The position numbers and the translations under genes are program-made. This document shows, one piece after another, positions 11,437 through 22,600 of a DNA stretch of 64,000 bases (its first letter is position 1; each line of letters starts with the position of its first letter). The notes under the pieces are model-generated. The model was given only the letters and a program-made list of their open reading frames with translations, was not told the origin of the DNA and ran no database searches. The DNA is from Anagrus nilaparvatae (Eukaryota; Arthropoda; Insecta; Hymenoptera; Mymaridae): assembly GCA_022575985.1 (NCBI GenBank), contig JAKSXM010000272.1, forward strand, positions 6,014,001-6,078,000, given 5' to 3'.

Positions 11437-12475
11437 AACCTACACATGACCTAAGAAGGTCGTATAAAAACTCGAAAAAAAACTATACGTCAAGCCTTAA
11501 TTTTACATAACACAAGGAAGAAGAATAAAAGAACTACACCACAAGCCTTACACCATCAAAACCTAATAAAGTGGTCTATAATAAGAACAAGGACACGTCA
11601 AGCTTTAAATCCACACAACTTAAGGAAGTGGTCTATAATAAAAATGAAACGTCAGGCTTTAAACCCAAAAAACTTAAGAGGACGGTCTTAAATAAAAAAC
11701 CTTGAAAAAAACGGATTGTCAAGCCTTATACATCCACATAACCTAAGAAGCAGTCTATAGTTAAAAAAATGACATATAGCCTTACTTCCACCTAACCTAA
11801 GGAAGTGGTCTATAATAAAAAAAACTAACGACACGTCAAGCCTTACAGTAGCGTAACCTAAGGAAGTAGGCTATAATAAAGAACTGCACGTCAAGCCTTA
11901 CAGTAGCGTAACCTAAGGAAGTAAGCTATAATAAAATATCGACATGTCAAGCCTTACACTAGCGTAACCTAAGGAAGTAGGCTATAATAAAAAAACAACA
12001 CGTCAAGCCTTACAGTAGCGTAACCTAAAGAAATAGGCTATAATAAAATAACAACACGTCAAGCCTTACAGTAGCGTAACCTAAGGAAGTAGGCTATAAT
12101 AAAAAAACAACACGTCAAGCCTTACAGTAGCGTAACCTAAGGAAATAGGCTATAATAAAATATCGACACGTCAAGCCTTACACTAGCGTAACCTAAGGAA
12201 GTAGGCTATAATAAAAAAAACGACACGTCAAGCCTTACAGTAGCGTAACCTAAGGAAGTAGGCTATAATAAAAAAACAACACGTCAAGCCTTACAGTAGC
12301 GTAACCCAAGGAAGTAAGCTATAATAAAATATCGACACGTCAAGCCTTACAGTAGCGTAACCTAAGGAAAAGGCTATAATAAAAAACGACACGACAAGTC
12401 GTACACTAACATAACCTAAGGAAAAAGGCTATAATAAAAAAGCGAAAAGTCAAGCCTTATACCAACACAACGTAA
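11437..12475 (-). repeat. Left satellite array, ~56-bp unit, about 18 copies
   Basis: Units read CACGTCAAGCCTTACAGTAG, then CGTAACCTAAGGAAGTAGGC, then TATAATAAAA on the plus strand. This is the exact reverse complement of the unit in the right array. Copies are homogeneous at about 11820-12400 and strongly diverged at 11437-11800, the pattern expected when unequal exchange homogenises array centres. The innermost units (12380-12475) mirror the first units of the right array. Confidence 0.95.
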
Positions 12476-13711
12476 AATTTGGAGAAAAAACTTATCAAAT
12501 AATTAAGTATCAGGTCAGTTTTTTTCGAGTTTTTTTTTGGAGACAAAAACTTTAGTAAAAAATTTTTCATATCATTAATTATCAGATCCAATAAATCTAT
12601 TAAAACCGAGTTTTTTAAAATTATTACTTTCATTGAAAAGTATTAGGTATTACGTCCAAAAATAATAAAAATTTAGGTATTTTTTATAATTTTTGAAAGC
12701 ATTAAATTGAGACAAAAATTTCGCACACACATACACAAGAGTTACATCAACATAACCTCATGCAATGGTATAGTCAGGGTGGCCACGGAACTGAAGTTTT
12801 TAAAATTTTCAACTGACTTTCCAGACTATTTTTAAAAATTTTCCAGTACTTTTTTAGTGTTTCAACCAAATTCCCTGAATTTCCAGAGTTTCCTATGAAC
12901 AAATTTTAGCAAATTTCCGACATTTTCTTTTTCAAAATTTAATATTAAATTTAAATACCCAACTAAATCTGCACTTTAGTTATTAAATTTACTATATTTT
13001 CTGTATTATATAATTTTATTATTAAATTGATTTAAACAGGAAGGGATAAAAGTATTTAGAAAAAAAAAAAATAAAATGATCATTTTTTAATATTATATGT
13101 CTAAACATCATTTTCTATCTGCTGGCTAGTGTTTAAAATAGTATATTACGGTCCTAGGCCAGAAAATGGCCCAAATCGCACGTAAATTACCTTCCGAGGC
13201 GAAGCCGAGGATGGTAAACTGCGATTTGGGTCGTTCTTTGTTTAGGCCGAGGATTGTACAAAATTTTTTTGCGACTGTGGCGAGAAAATACGTCTTTGCC
13301 GGACGCGTAGCGTCCGGGAAATACGTACTTTCGGGCCGCAGTACAAAAAAAAATCTTAAAGCATGTTAAAAAATTAGAAAACTGAAAAGTCAAAATTGGG
13401 AAATGGGAAACTTTAAGTGCTCGTCGGTGGTACGGGCAGAATCCTTGAAGAGAGGGGGTTTTTATGACCAAAATATTCAAATGTGTGGAGAACAAAAAAA
13501 TCTCGAAAACAAAAAATTAAAACACGCTCTACTGAACAAGAATACGACATTCGTTTTCACCTAAATTGTTCTTATTCCCCACAGTAGAAGATGAATGCGT
13601 AGCAATTACCTAAAGATATTTAATGTGGACAACTGGTGCATTTTAAGTAAAAACAAACATCATATTCGTGTTTAGTGACCCAAAAAATATAAGTAACTGA
13701 TCTCGATGTAA
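12476..13711. other. Spacer between the two opposed satellite arrays
   Basis: This is the centre of symmetry of the giant element. About 12520-12720 resembles the tandem repeat family at 59935-60760 (TATCAGATCCAA, AGGTATTACGTCC). About 13137-13372 is a GC-rich hairpin repeat. The remainder is AT-rich without a recognisable gene. The 67- and 102-codon frames here are two strands of the hairpin repeat. Confidence 0.6.
13137..13372. repeat. GC-rich hairpin repeat, relative of the 38.8-kb palindrome
   Basis: It shares GGCCCAAATCGCACGTAAAT, CGAGGCGAAGCCGA and GGTAAACTGCGATTTGGG with 38808-38880. It also has its own mini-palindromes GGACGCGTAGCGTCC and GGCGAAGCC. The local GC content is far above the surroundings. 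Confidence 0.75.
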
Positions 13712-16700
13712 TTAGTAGGCTTGACTTGTCGCTTTTTTATTATAATCTTTTTCCTTAGGTTATGTTAGTGTAAAACTTGTCGTGTCGTTTTTTATTATAG
13801 CCTTTTCCTTAGGTTACATTACTGTAAGCCTTGACGTGTCGTTTTTTTATTATAGCCTACTTCCTTAGGTTACGCTAGTGTAAGGCTTGACATGTCGATA
13901 TTTTATTATAGCTTACTTCCTTAGGTTACGCTACTGTAAGGCTTGACGTGTTGTTTTTTTATTATAGCCTACTTCCTTAGGTTACGCTAGTGTAAGGCTT
14001 GACATGTCGATATTTTATTATAGCTTACTTTCTTAGGTTATACTAGTGTAAGGCTTGACGTTTCGATATTTTATTATAGCTTACTTCCTTAGGTTACGCT
14101 ACTGTAAGGCTTGACGTGTTGTTTTTTTATTATAGCCTACTTCCTTAGGTTACGCTACTGTAAGGCTTGACGTGTCGTTTTTTTTATTATAGCCTACTTG
14201 CTTAGGTTATACTAGTGTAAGGCTTGACGTGTCGTTTTTTTATTATAGCCTACTTCCTTAGGTTACGCTAGTGTAAGGCTTGACATGTCGATATTTTATT
14301 ATAGCTTACTTCCTTAGGTTACGCTACTGTAAGGCTTGACGTGTTGTTTTTTTATTATAGCCTACTTCCTTAGGTTACGCTACTGTAAGGCTTGACGTGT
14401 CGTTTTTTTTTATTATAGCCTACTTGCTTAGGTTATACTAGTGTAAGGCTTGACGTGTCGTTTTTTTTATTATAGCCTACTTGCTTAGGTTATACTAGTG
14501 TAAGGCTTGACGTGTCGTTTTTTTATTATAGCCTACTTCCTAAGGTTACGCTAGTGTAAGGCTTGACATGTCGATATTTTATTATAGCTTACTTTCTTAG
14601 GTTACGCTACTGTAAGGCTTGACGTGCAGTTCTTTATTATAGCCTACTTCCTTAGGTTACGCTACTGTAAGGCTTGACATGTCGTTTTTTTTATTATAGC
14701 CTACTTGCTTAGGTTATACTAGTGTAAGGCTTGACGTGTCGTTTTTTTATTATAGCCTACTTCCTTAGGTTACGCTAGTGTAAGGCTTGACATGTCGATA
14801 TTTTATTATAGCTTACTTTCTTAGGTTACGCTACTGTAAGGCTTGACGTGCAGTTCTTTATTATAGCCTACTTCCTTAGGTTACGCTACTGTAAGGCTTG
14901 ACGTGTCGTTTTTTATTATAGCCTACTTCCTTAGGTTACGCTACTGTAAGGCTTGACATGTCGATATTTTATTATAGCTTACTTCCTTAGGTTACGCTAC
15001 TGTAAGGCTTGACGTGTTGTTTTTTTATTATAGCCTACTTCCTTAGGTTACGCTACTGTAAGGCTTGACGTGTCGTTTTTTTTATTATAGCCTACTTGCT
15101 TAGGTTATACTAGTGTAAGGCTTGACGTGTCGTTTTTTTATTATAGCCTACTTCCTTAGGTTACGCTAGTGTAAGGCTTGACATGTCGATATTTTATTAT
15201 AGCTTACTTCCTTAGGTTACGCTACTGTAAGGCTTGACGTGTTGTTTTTTTATTATAGCCTACTTCCTTAGGTTACGCTACTGTAAGGCTTGACGTGTCG
15301 TTTTTTTTTATTATAGCCTACTTGCTTAGGTTATACTAGTGTAAGGCTTGACGTGTCGTTTTTTTTATTATAGCCTACTTGCTTAGGTTATACTAGTGTA
15401 AGGCTTGACGTGTCGTTTTTTTATTATAGCCTACTTCCTAAGGTTACGCTAGTGTAAGGCTTGACATGTCGATATTTTATTATAGCTTACTTTCTTAGGT
15501 TACGCTACTGTAAGGCTTGACGTGCAGTTCTTTATTATAGCCTACTTCCTTAGGTTACGCTACTGTAAGGCTTGACATGTCGTTTTTTTTATTATAGCCT
15601 ACTTGCTTAGGTTATACTAGTGTAAGGCTTGACGTGTCGTTTTTTTATTATAGCCTACTTGCTTAGGTTATACTAGTGTAAGGCTTGACGTGTCGTTTTT
15701 TTTATTATAGCCTACTTGCTTAGGTTATACTAGTGTAAGGCTTGACGTGTCGTTTTTTTATTATAGCCTACTTCCTAAGGTTACGCTAGTGTAAGGCTTG
15801 ACATGTCGATATTTTATTATAGCTTACTTTCTTAGGTTACGCTACTGTAAGGCTTGACGTGCAGTTCTTTATTATAGCCTACTTCCTTAGGTTACGCTAC
15901 TGTAAGGCTTGACATGTCGTTTTTTTTATTATAGCCTACTTGCTTAGGTTATACTAGTGTAAGGCTTGACGTGTCGTTTTTTTATTATAGCCTACTTCCT
16001 TAGGTTACGCTAGTGTAAGGCTTGACATGTCGATATTTTATTATAGCTTACTTTCTTAGGTTACGCTACTGTAAGGCTTGACGTGCAGTTCTTTATTATA
16101 GCCTACTTCCTTAGGTTACGCTACTGTAAGGCTTGACGTGTCGTTTTTTATTATAGCCTACTTCCTTAGGTTACGCTACTGTAAGGCTTGACATGTCGAT
16201 ATTTTATTATAGCTTACTTCCTTAGGTTACGCTACTGTAAGGCTTGACGTGTTGTTTTTTTATTATAGCCTACTTCCTTAGGTTACGCTACTGTAAGGCT
16301 TGACGTGTCGTTTTTTTTATTATAGCCTACTTGCTTAGGTTATACTAGTGTAAGGCTTGACGTGTCGTTTTTTTATTATAGCCTACTTCCTTAGGTTACG
16401 CTAGTGTAAGGCTTGACATGTCGATATTTTATTATAGCTTACTTCCTTAGGTTACGCTACTGTAAGGCTTGACGTGTTGTTTTTTTATTATAGCCTACTT
16501 CCTTAGGTTACGCTACTGTAAGGCTTGACGTGTCGTTTTTTTTTATTATAGCCTACTTGCTTAGGTTATACTAGTGTAAGGCTTGACGTGTCGTTTTTTT
16601 TATTATAGCCTACTTGCTTAGGTTATACTAGTGTAAGGCTTGACGTGTCGTTTTTTTATTATAGCCTACTTCCTAAGGTTACGCTAGTGTAAGGCTTGAC

Positions 16701-17500
16701 ATGTCGATATTTTATTATAGCTTACTTTCTTAGGTTACGCTACTGTAAGGCTTGACGTGCAGTTCTTTATTATAGCCTACTTCCTTAGGTTACGCTACTG
16801 TAAGGCTTGACATGTCGTTTTTTTTATTATAGCCTACTTGCTTAGGTTATACTAGTGTAAGGCTTGACGTGTCGTTTTTTTATTATAGCCTACTTCCTTA
16901 GGTTACGCTAGTGTAAGGCTTGACATGTCGATATTTTATTATAGCTTACTTTCTTAGGTTACGCTACTGTAAGGCTTGACGTGCAGTTCTTTATTATAGC
17001 CTACTTCCTTAGGTTACGCTACTGTAAGGCTTGACATGTCGTTTTTTTTATTATAGCCTACTTGCTTAGGTTATACTAGTGTAAGGCTTGACGTGTCGTT
17101 TTTTTATTATAGCCTACTTCCTTAGGTTACGCTAGTGTAAGGCTTGACATGTCGATATTTTATTATAGCTTACTTCCTTGGGTTACGCTACTGTAAGGCT
17201 TGACGTGTTGTTTTTTTATTATAGCCTACTTCCTTAGGTTACGCTACTGTAAGGCTTGACGTGTCGTTTTTTATTATAGCCTACTTCCTTAGGTTACGCT
17301 ACTGTAAGGCTTGGCGTATCGTTTTTTGTTGTAGCCTACTTCCTTAAGTTATACTACTGTAAGGCTTGACGTGTCGTTATTTTATTACAGCCTAGATCCT
17401 TAGGTTACGCTAGTGTAGTGTGGTTTTTTTATTATAGGCTACTTTAAGTTACGCTAGTGTAATGCTTGACGTGTAGTTTTTTTCCTATTGAGATAGACTA
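13712..17500 (+). repeat. Right satellite array, ~56-bp unit, about 67 copies
   Basis: The unit reads GACGTGTCGTTTTTTTATTA, TAGCCTACTTCCTTAGGTTA, CGCTACTGTAAGGCTT, with a few named variants (GACATGTCGATATT, GACGTGCAGTTC, GACGTGTTG, and a CTTGCTTAGG/TATACTAGTG form). Variants recur in a fixed order, giving a higher-order repeat whose blocks begin near 14113, 15011 and 16246. Edge units at 17280-17500 are degenerate. Confidence 0.97.
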
Positions 17501-17629
17501 GTTCGTTAGGTTTTGGTAAATTATTCCGCTATTTTGAATTTCGAAATTTGAGGTCGAATTTATTATTAATAAAATATATAATTTTTATTTATTGAGGCGT
17601 AGTATTAAATTTTGCATAGCGTTGCTGAT

Positions 17630-17890
17630 CCCTTGGGTAAAAGGGGTGAAAAAAGGTAAAAATCACCCCCGGAAAGGTATCAAATAGCATTTCTGGCATC
17701 ATTTTTGAATTTAGTGATCCAAAAAACCCTTGAAGATATTTTAAATTTGGAAAGAACAGTGCATTTAATGAAATATATTATTTAGGGTAAAAGGGGTGAA
17801 AAAAGGTAAAAATCACCCCCGAAAAGGCATCGAATAGCATTTCTGACATCATATGTGAATTCTAAGACCCAAAAAGCCTATTACATTCCT
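17630..17890 (+). repeat. Two-copy ~157-bp direct repeat
   Basis: GGGTAAAAGGGGTGAAAAAA followed by ATCACCCCC occurs at about 17634 and 17790. Each copy is followed by ATAGCATTTCTGGCATC or a close variant. The GGGGTGA...TCACCCCC arms can pair into a short stem within each copy. Confidence 0.8.
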
Positions 17891-18238
17891 CAGAATTAAA
17901 AAATAATAATTTATTCAGTTTAATTGTTTTTTAAAAATTATTTTTAAATTATATATATTTAATATAAATATAATTCTGAATATTTTAATTTGTTCGAGAA
18001 TTCATCTAAATAATTTTTAAAAAATACGATTTTATGTTTCTTTTTTTGAAAAATAAAAAAAAAAATTATTTTTATAAATTTTTTCATTATATTTATTTAA
18101 TAATTATTTTAAAAAAATTATCTACTTTTAATAAATAATTATTAGTTTTTTTAACAATATTATTAAAAAACTCTGAGAACCACTGTCTGCGCCCCTCTTC
18201 TCAGCCGGGAAAAAGTGCGTAGAAGTGTAGAGAAGTGT
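17891..18238. other. AT-rich stretch before the nested MITE
   Basis: A very AT-rich block (17900-18170) is followed by a GC-richer patch (GCGCCCCTCTTCTCAGCCGG) with short AGAAGTGT repeats. AGAAGTGTTACAGAAG recurs beyond the MITE at about 18420. No gene is seen. Confidence 0.4.
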
Positions 18239-18246
18239 CTGTTACG

Positions 18247-18393
18247 CAGTGGTGAGCTATGCCGTGAATTTTTAACGTGGGTTGGCTACAAAATTACCAT
18301 AAGATAGAAAAGGAAAACTCGTTCTGTCTTGTTTTATCTTATAGTATTTTCGTTGCCAACCCTTGATATATTTCACGGCATAGCGCATCACTG
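18247..18393. mobile_element. 147-bp hAT-type MITE nested in the giant foldback
   Basis: The ends are CAGTGGTGAGCTATGCCGTG and the imperfect mirror CACGGCATAGCGCATCACTG. Flanks are the exact 8-bp duplication CTGTTACG (18239-18246 and 18394-18401). The interior continues pairing (GGGTTGGC and GCCAACCC). There is no coding capacity. It lies only in the right arm side, so it arrived after the giant structure formed or was lost from the left. Confidence 0.92.
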
Positions 18394-18469
18394 CTGTTAC
18401 GTGCGGCCCGCGACTTCACAGAAGTGTTACAGAAGTTTCGAAAAAGTGGGGTGCAACTCTTGAGTAAAT

Positions 18470-18702
18470 AACCCTACCACGAGTTTTGGTTAACTTGTGA
18501 GGCTTTGGCGTTTCATTGAAAATTACCAAAATATCCAAATTGAAAATTACCAAAATATTTTATAACATTCAGCCCTGCGTTTCTAGGCCCAGAAGGCCCA
18601 TTGGAAGGAACGGAAGGCATTCGGCATGTTTTTTCAACATAACAAACTCATCCATAACCATTTGGTGTAATTTGGTGTTCCAAATGTATTGAACTCCCCT
18701 TG
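18470..18702 (-). mobile_element. Right half of the CAAGGGGAGTTC foldback element
   Basis: Reverse orientation of 10069-10236, extending slightly further inward to GTTTTGGTTAACTTG, which matches 44213-44227 in the complete element. A short internal duplication of GAAAATTACCAAAATAT is present near 18517-18560. Confidence 0.85.
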
Positions 18703-19290
18703 TACTCCTCAAGTGTTCAAGAATGGTCGTTTTGTCAATAATAGGTTAATTAAACATAAAATATAAAGTTAAAAGATTAAATTTAGCATTTCAACAACTA
18801 GTAGTAATATGAAAGCTAATTGTCAGTACCGTAAATCTGAGTCCAAATTTGAAATCAGTGACCCTAAAAACATAAATAATGTTGATAAATTTAAGGTTTT
18901 GTAACATATTAAAGTTATTTGACAGCTAATCGACAGCCGTCAGCTGTCAATTCCGAAAATCATACTCAAAATTTGAAATAATCGACTAAAAAAACATAAC
19001 AAATGAGGATAAATTTAATATTTTTTACAAATTAAAGTGATTTGACAGCTAATTGACAGCTGTCAATTAGCTATCAATGCCGAAAATCTGTCATCAAATT
19101 TGAAATAACCGACCCAAAAAACATAACCAATGAGGATAAATTTAAGTTTCATAACAAAGTTAAGTGATTTGACAGCTGTCAACTGTCAATATCGAAAATC
19201 TGATTTCATATTTGAACTTAGTGACCAAAAAAAAGTATACGTACGAACTTTTAGAATAAAATATTAATTAAAAAATTGGATACTTCAAAA
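18703..19290 (-). repeat. GACAGCTGTC subrepeat block, right arm
   Basis: Mirror image of 9471-10068 with scattered point differences and one shortened palindrome near 19168. It shows the arms are colinear over about 1 kb. Confidence 0.85.
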
Positions 19291-19489
19291 AGTTATCCGA
19301 TTTACTAAAAAAAAAGAGGGGGATGGATTCAGAGGGATTCAGAGGGATTCAGAGGGATTCAGATCTCTAAACATGTTTTTCTGTTCATTTTAAGTCATTC
19401 CAAGCGTTTTCCCGAAAAAAAAAATTTTTCATCCGGATTCAGGATTCACAAGGGATTCCGAATCCCTGAATCCTGTGGTTAGCCCCCTG

Positions 19490-19497
19490 TCAACAAA
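19490..19497. repeat. Target site duplication, right (TCAACAAA)
   Basis: Exact copy of 9263-9270, directly after the terminal CCCCCTG. Confidence 0.9.
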
Positions 19498-19695
19498 CGG
19501 ATTCCTGAGGAACTCCAATATTTACTTAACGTAAAGATGATGTTGAGGCTTTAGAAGTTTCACAAATAGACAAACCAGAAGGATAGCTTAGAAAAACCAA
19601 TGCCCTTTAACTTTTTTTTCTGACAGATTTCGTGGGGAAACTTTATCGAAAGCCTTCGAGAAGTCGAACTGCAAGAGCAGAGTAGCCAACTTCCT
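19498..19695 (-). pseudogene. Non-LTR RT fragment, right of giant element
   Basis: The minus strand reads LLLQFDFSKAFDKVSP, then KGIGFSK and NIGVPQES in shifted frames. These are RT motifs A to B of the same family as 26231-29612. The RT segment carrying the YADD motif is missing between this and the left fragment, so an internal deletion preceded the 10.2-kb insertion. Confidence 0.8.
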
Positions 19696-22600
19696 TTTTT
19701 ACCTTTTATTTAAGGTATAATAATAATTAAACGTATAAAAACTATAAACAGAAAATTACATTAATAATGTAAATTTTATAAATTCGTAAAAGTATGAAAT
19801 TAAAATTTTATACATTTAAACAACTTTATTATATAGCTTAGCTCCATAATATACAATGCTATAGTATATAATAATTATTTTATTACATTAATAATACGAA
19901 GTAAAATAAAATATTAAGAATTTTCCATATTACAAATTCCATTTTGCTAAAATTTTATTTGACTAAAGTATTTAAAGTTAATATTCAATTCTTTTATTCA
20001 TTTTATATTATTGCCTCATAGAATCGAATGAAACGCGAATTCTATGGTAATGAAATGGCTGAGTTTTGTATATATATTTCGACAACCACATAACAATAAA
20101 CATAAACGTACTGATAGTTTTACGAGGTCCAGCTCAGAAATATAGCGTAGTTTTATTTTATGAAATTCACATTATGTATATTTTGAGAGTCGTTTCTTGG
20201 AGAAAGCGATGATGTTTTAGAGTCGACACGCTTAGGCACTCGCGTTTCCATGGCTTAAACAAGAGAATAGGGAAAAGAGGAATCGCGAACAATTCAACAG
20301 AAATATGTAGATCTAAGAATTCAAATGTCCATTTTCAACCGTAAAATAAAGGACTATCGCGCTCGTAAAGCACAATATTAAAATTCTATATCGTCGCATT
20401 ATTACCGAGAGCTTTAACTTCAATCTCTCTTTCTATATACGTTACATATATGAGATTTTGCGAAAAGGACGATCTGTCTATATGTGTTTATGTGTAAATT
20501 GCTTGCGTATAATATTATTATATGAATATATAAACTTGTACGGCCGATTTTAAATGTTTCACGACTTTAGCTTTATGAACATTTGAATATTTTGTTTTAT
20601 TGAATCCATTTTATGACGTGCATAGCTGTGGTTATTTTATATTTTATGGACATGGCTTATGAATATTTTTTTATTTTTTATTTCTTTGCGAAAAAATTTG
20701 CATTTTAAAAATCGATCTTTCTATAACTATGAAAAATTTTATAGCTAAAATTAAGGTGTAATAGAAAAAAAATTTGCTGTTAGATTTTTAAAGAACAAAG
20801 TAATAAAAAAATATATCTGAGGGATTCAAACTGGCCTCAGGTTAGATTTAAAGGTCATTCAAATCAAAAGGCTTCACTATACTCATGGTTCGTCAAAGAG
20901 CCTCCTTAAATTTTAGAATATCTTAAATTAAAAAAAGATTAACTATAAAAATTTTATTATTTTATGAAAAAAAAATTGTTAATTTAACCTTTTTCGTCTT
21001 ACAAAGATATAGTAAATTTTATATATTTATTTACTTAGAAAGGATAAGTAAGTCAATTGGTTGCTTGTTAAAAAGATTTGTCAAATTTTATGTGGACTTC
21101 CTGGGTCGAAATAGTACGAGTTAGGTAGTTTCCCTCGAGTTCTATGTCCAAGTCGTAAATATGTTATTAAAGTCAAATCATACTAAACGACATAACTTAC
21201 TTTAGTACAATATTTCACGGTCGGTTAATGAATCCCCGGGTACTTTCTGAACTCACCTATATTCACGTATCACATAATACGCTCTCGAAAAATAAAACCT
21301 TTTATATATAATTAGAGTAACTTTTTGCACACCAAATTTAACCTTTTTTTTTTGCAAAAAAAAAAATCATATGAAATATATTTAAACTTTTCATTTTATT
21401 TATTTATGACCTTATATTTATGATTATCTCAGCGAAACCTGTTTTTTTTTTGTTAAATTAATTAGCTATGTTATCAAGATACACTTTTACCAAGTAACCT
21501 TGTAGTTTTATAAATTAGCATATTATGTTAAAATTTATTTATAAAATTTTACTTTTTTAATTAAGAACTAAACGATAAAATTTATTAAGACTTCTTTCAT
21601 TTTCAAAACAGAACTGCTTGTTCAACTAATTTTACTGATTTGGCTAGCTTATATATTTGACCTTTATACTTATGAAAATATTTAAGATTTAGAGATCAGC
21701 GGAAACTATTTGAAGTCTAGCAAGTTTCTAAGATTTTGGACATGTGTTATTTTAAGTATATTTTTCAGCGGAAGGAAGGAAAAAGTCATGAAAGTATTTT
21801 CGGCGGAAAGAAGCGCATCAGAAACATTTTTAATAATTGTATAAGCCCACTCTCATAAATCGTTTTCTTTTATAGAATTTCGTAATTCAAAAGATAGGAA
21901 ATGCGTGCGAAGTTCATTACATATACGTGCAGCTTTGTACATATTCGCGACAAGTCCTATACCTATAATAATAACAATAATAATATATTTAATAGGTATA
22001 TATAAGAAGTTGGAAAAGAGCAAACTGAATTGTAGGGTTTATATTATATTATAAAGGGAAAAAGGGTATATGGAAAGTCAAATTTTATGCATACATCTAT
22101 GTGTATGTATAGTTGGTGCGTGGAAGACCGTGCCTGTAATGCGTTATTAATGAACACCAAGAATTTCATTAAAGATTGTTTGTATATCAAACTGTCCACT
22201 AAATTATACTATAAAACATCCCTAACACCTTCCAAACTTGCCACGTTCGTTTTAACGCTTAGTTAATAGTATTGCTTTTCTTTTATAATTGCTTCATACG
22301 ATTAAAAAATTTTAATTATTATTTTTTTATTAAATTTTTCAAAGCCAAAAAAATTATTCACAAAATATTAATAATTGTATTGAATAAGCAAGAATACGTA
22401 TTAGATTATGTTTGTAGCTTTATAAGCTTATTGTCAGCAATTTCAGGACATTTTGGAAAACATATATTATTAGAAGCTTTACCACGAGATACCAAAAAGA
22501 AAGTGAATCGCAATATAATACAAAATGTGTAGTACAAGAGAGGTGTGAGAGAAAGGCATTTTGGGATACACAGTTAATCGTTCCTAGGCTATTAACTTTA

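Larger units (their letters stand above)
9271..19489. mobile_element. Giant 10.2-kb foldback element with hAT-like termini
   Basis: The ends are CAGGGGGCTAACCACAGG and its reverse complement, flanked by the exact 8-bp duplication TCAACAAA. An 8-bp duplication with a CAG...CTG end is the hAT signature. The matching arms run at least 9271-10235 against 18480-19489 and are colinear: outer end with four copies of TGAATCCCTC, a GACAGCTGTC-rich block, then half of another foldback element. Mirror-image satellite arrays fill the interior. No transposase or other convincing coding frame is present, so it is non-autonomous. The insertion split a non-LTR RT remnant. Confidence 0.92.

Noticed and set aside
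13712..17500. Telomere-like TTAGG words in the satellite unit
   Set aside because: Each ~56-bp unit has only one CCTTAGGTTA; there is no (TTAGG)n run, so this is not insect telomeric DNA.
11437..17500. CRISPR-like array
   Set aside because: Repeats are contiguous monomers with no unique spacers, in a eukaryotic context.
9271..19489. Helitron or Maverick/Polinton interpretation of the giant element
   Set aside because: An 8-bp duplication and long inverted arms exclude Helitron. No polymerase, integrase or capsid genes exist for a Maverick, and the duplication is not 6 bp.
22272..22532. 86-codon open frame as a gene
   Set aside because: No motif; the first half is Phe/Ile/Lys-rich AT noise. 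The C-terminal part (SGHFGKHILLEALPRDTKKK) looks somewhat coding but no family or splice partner was found.
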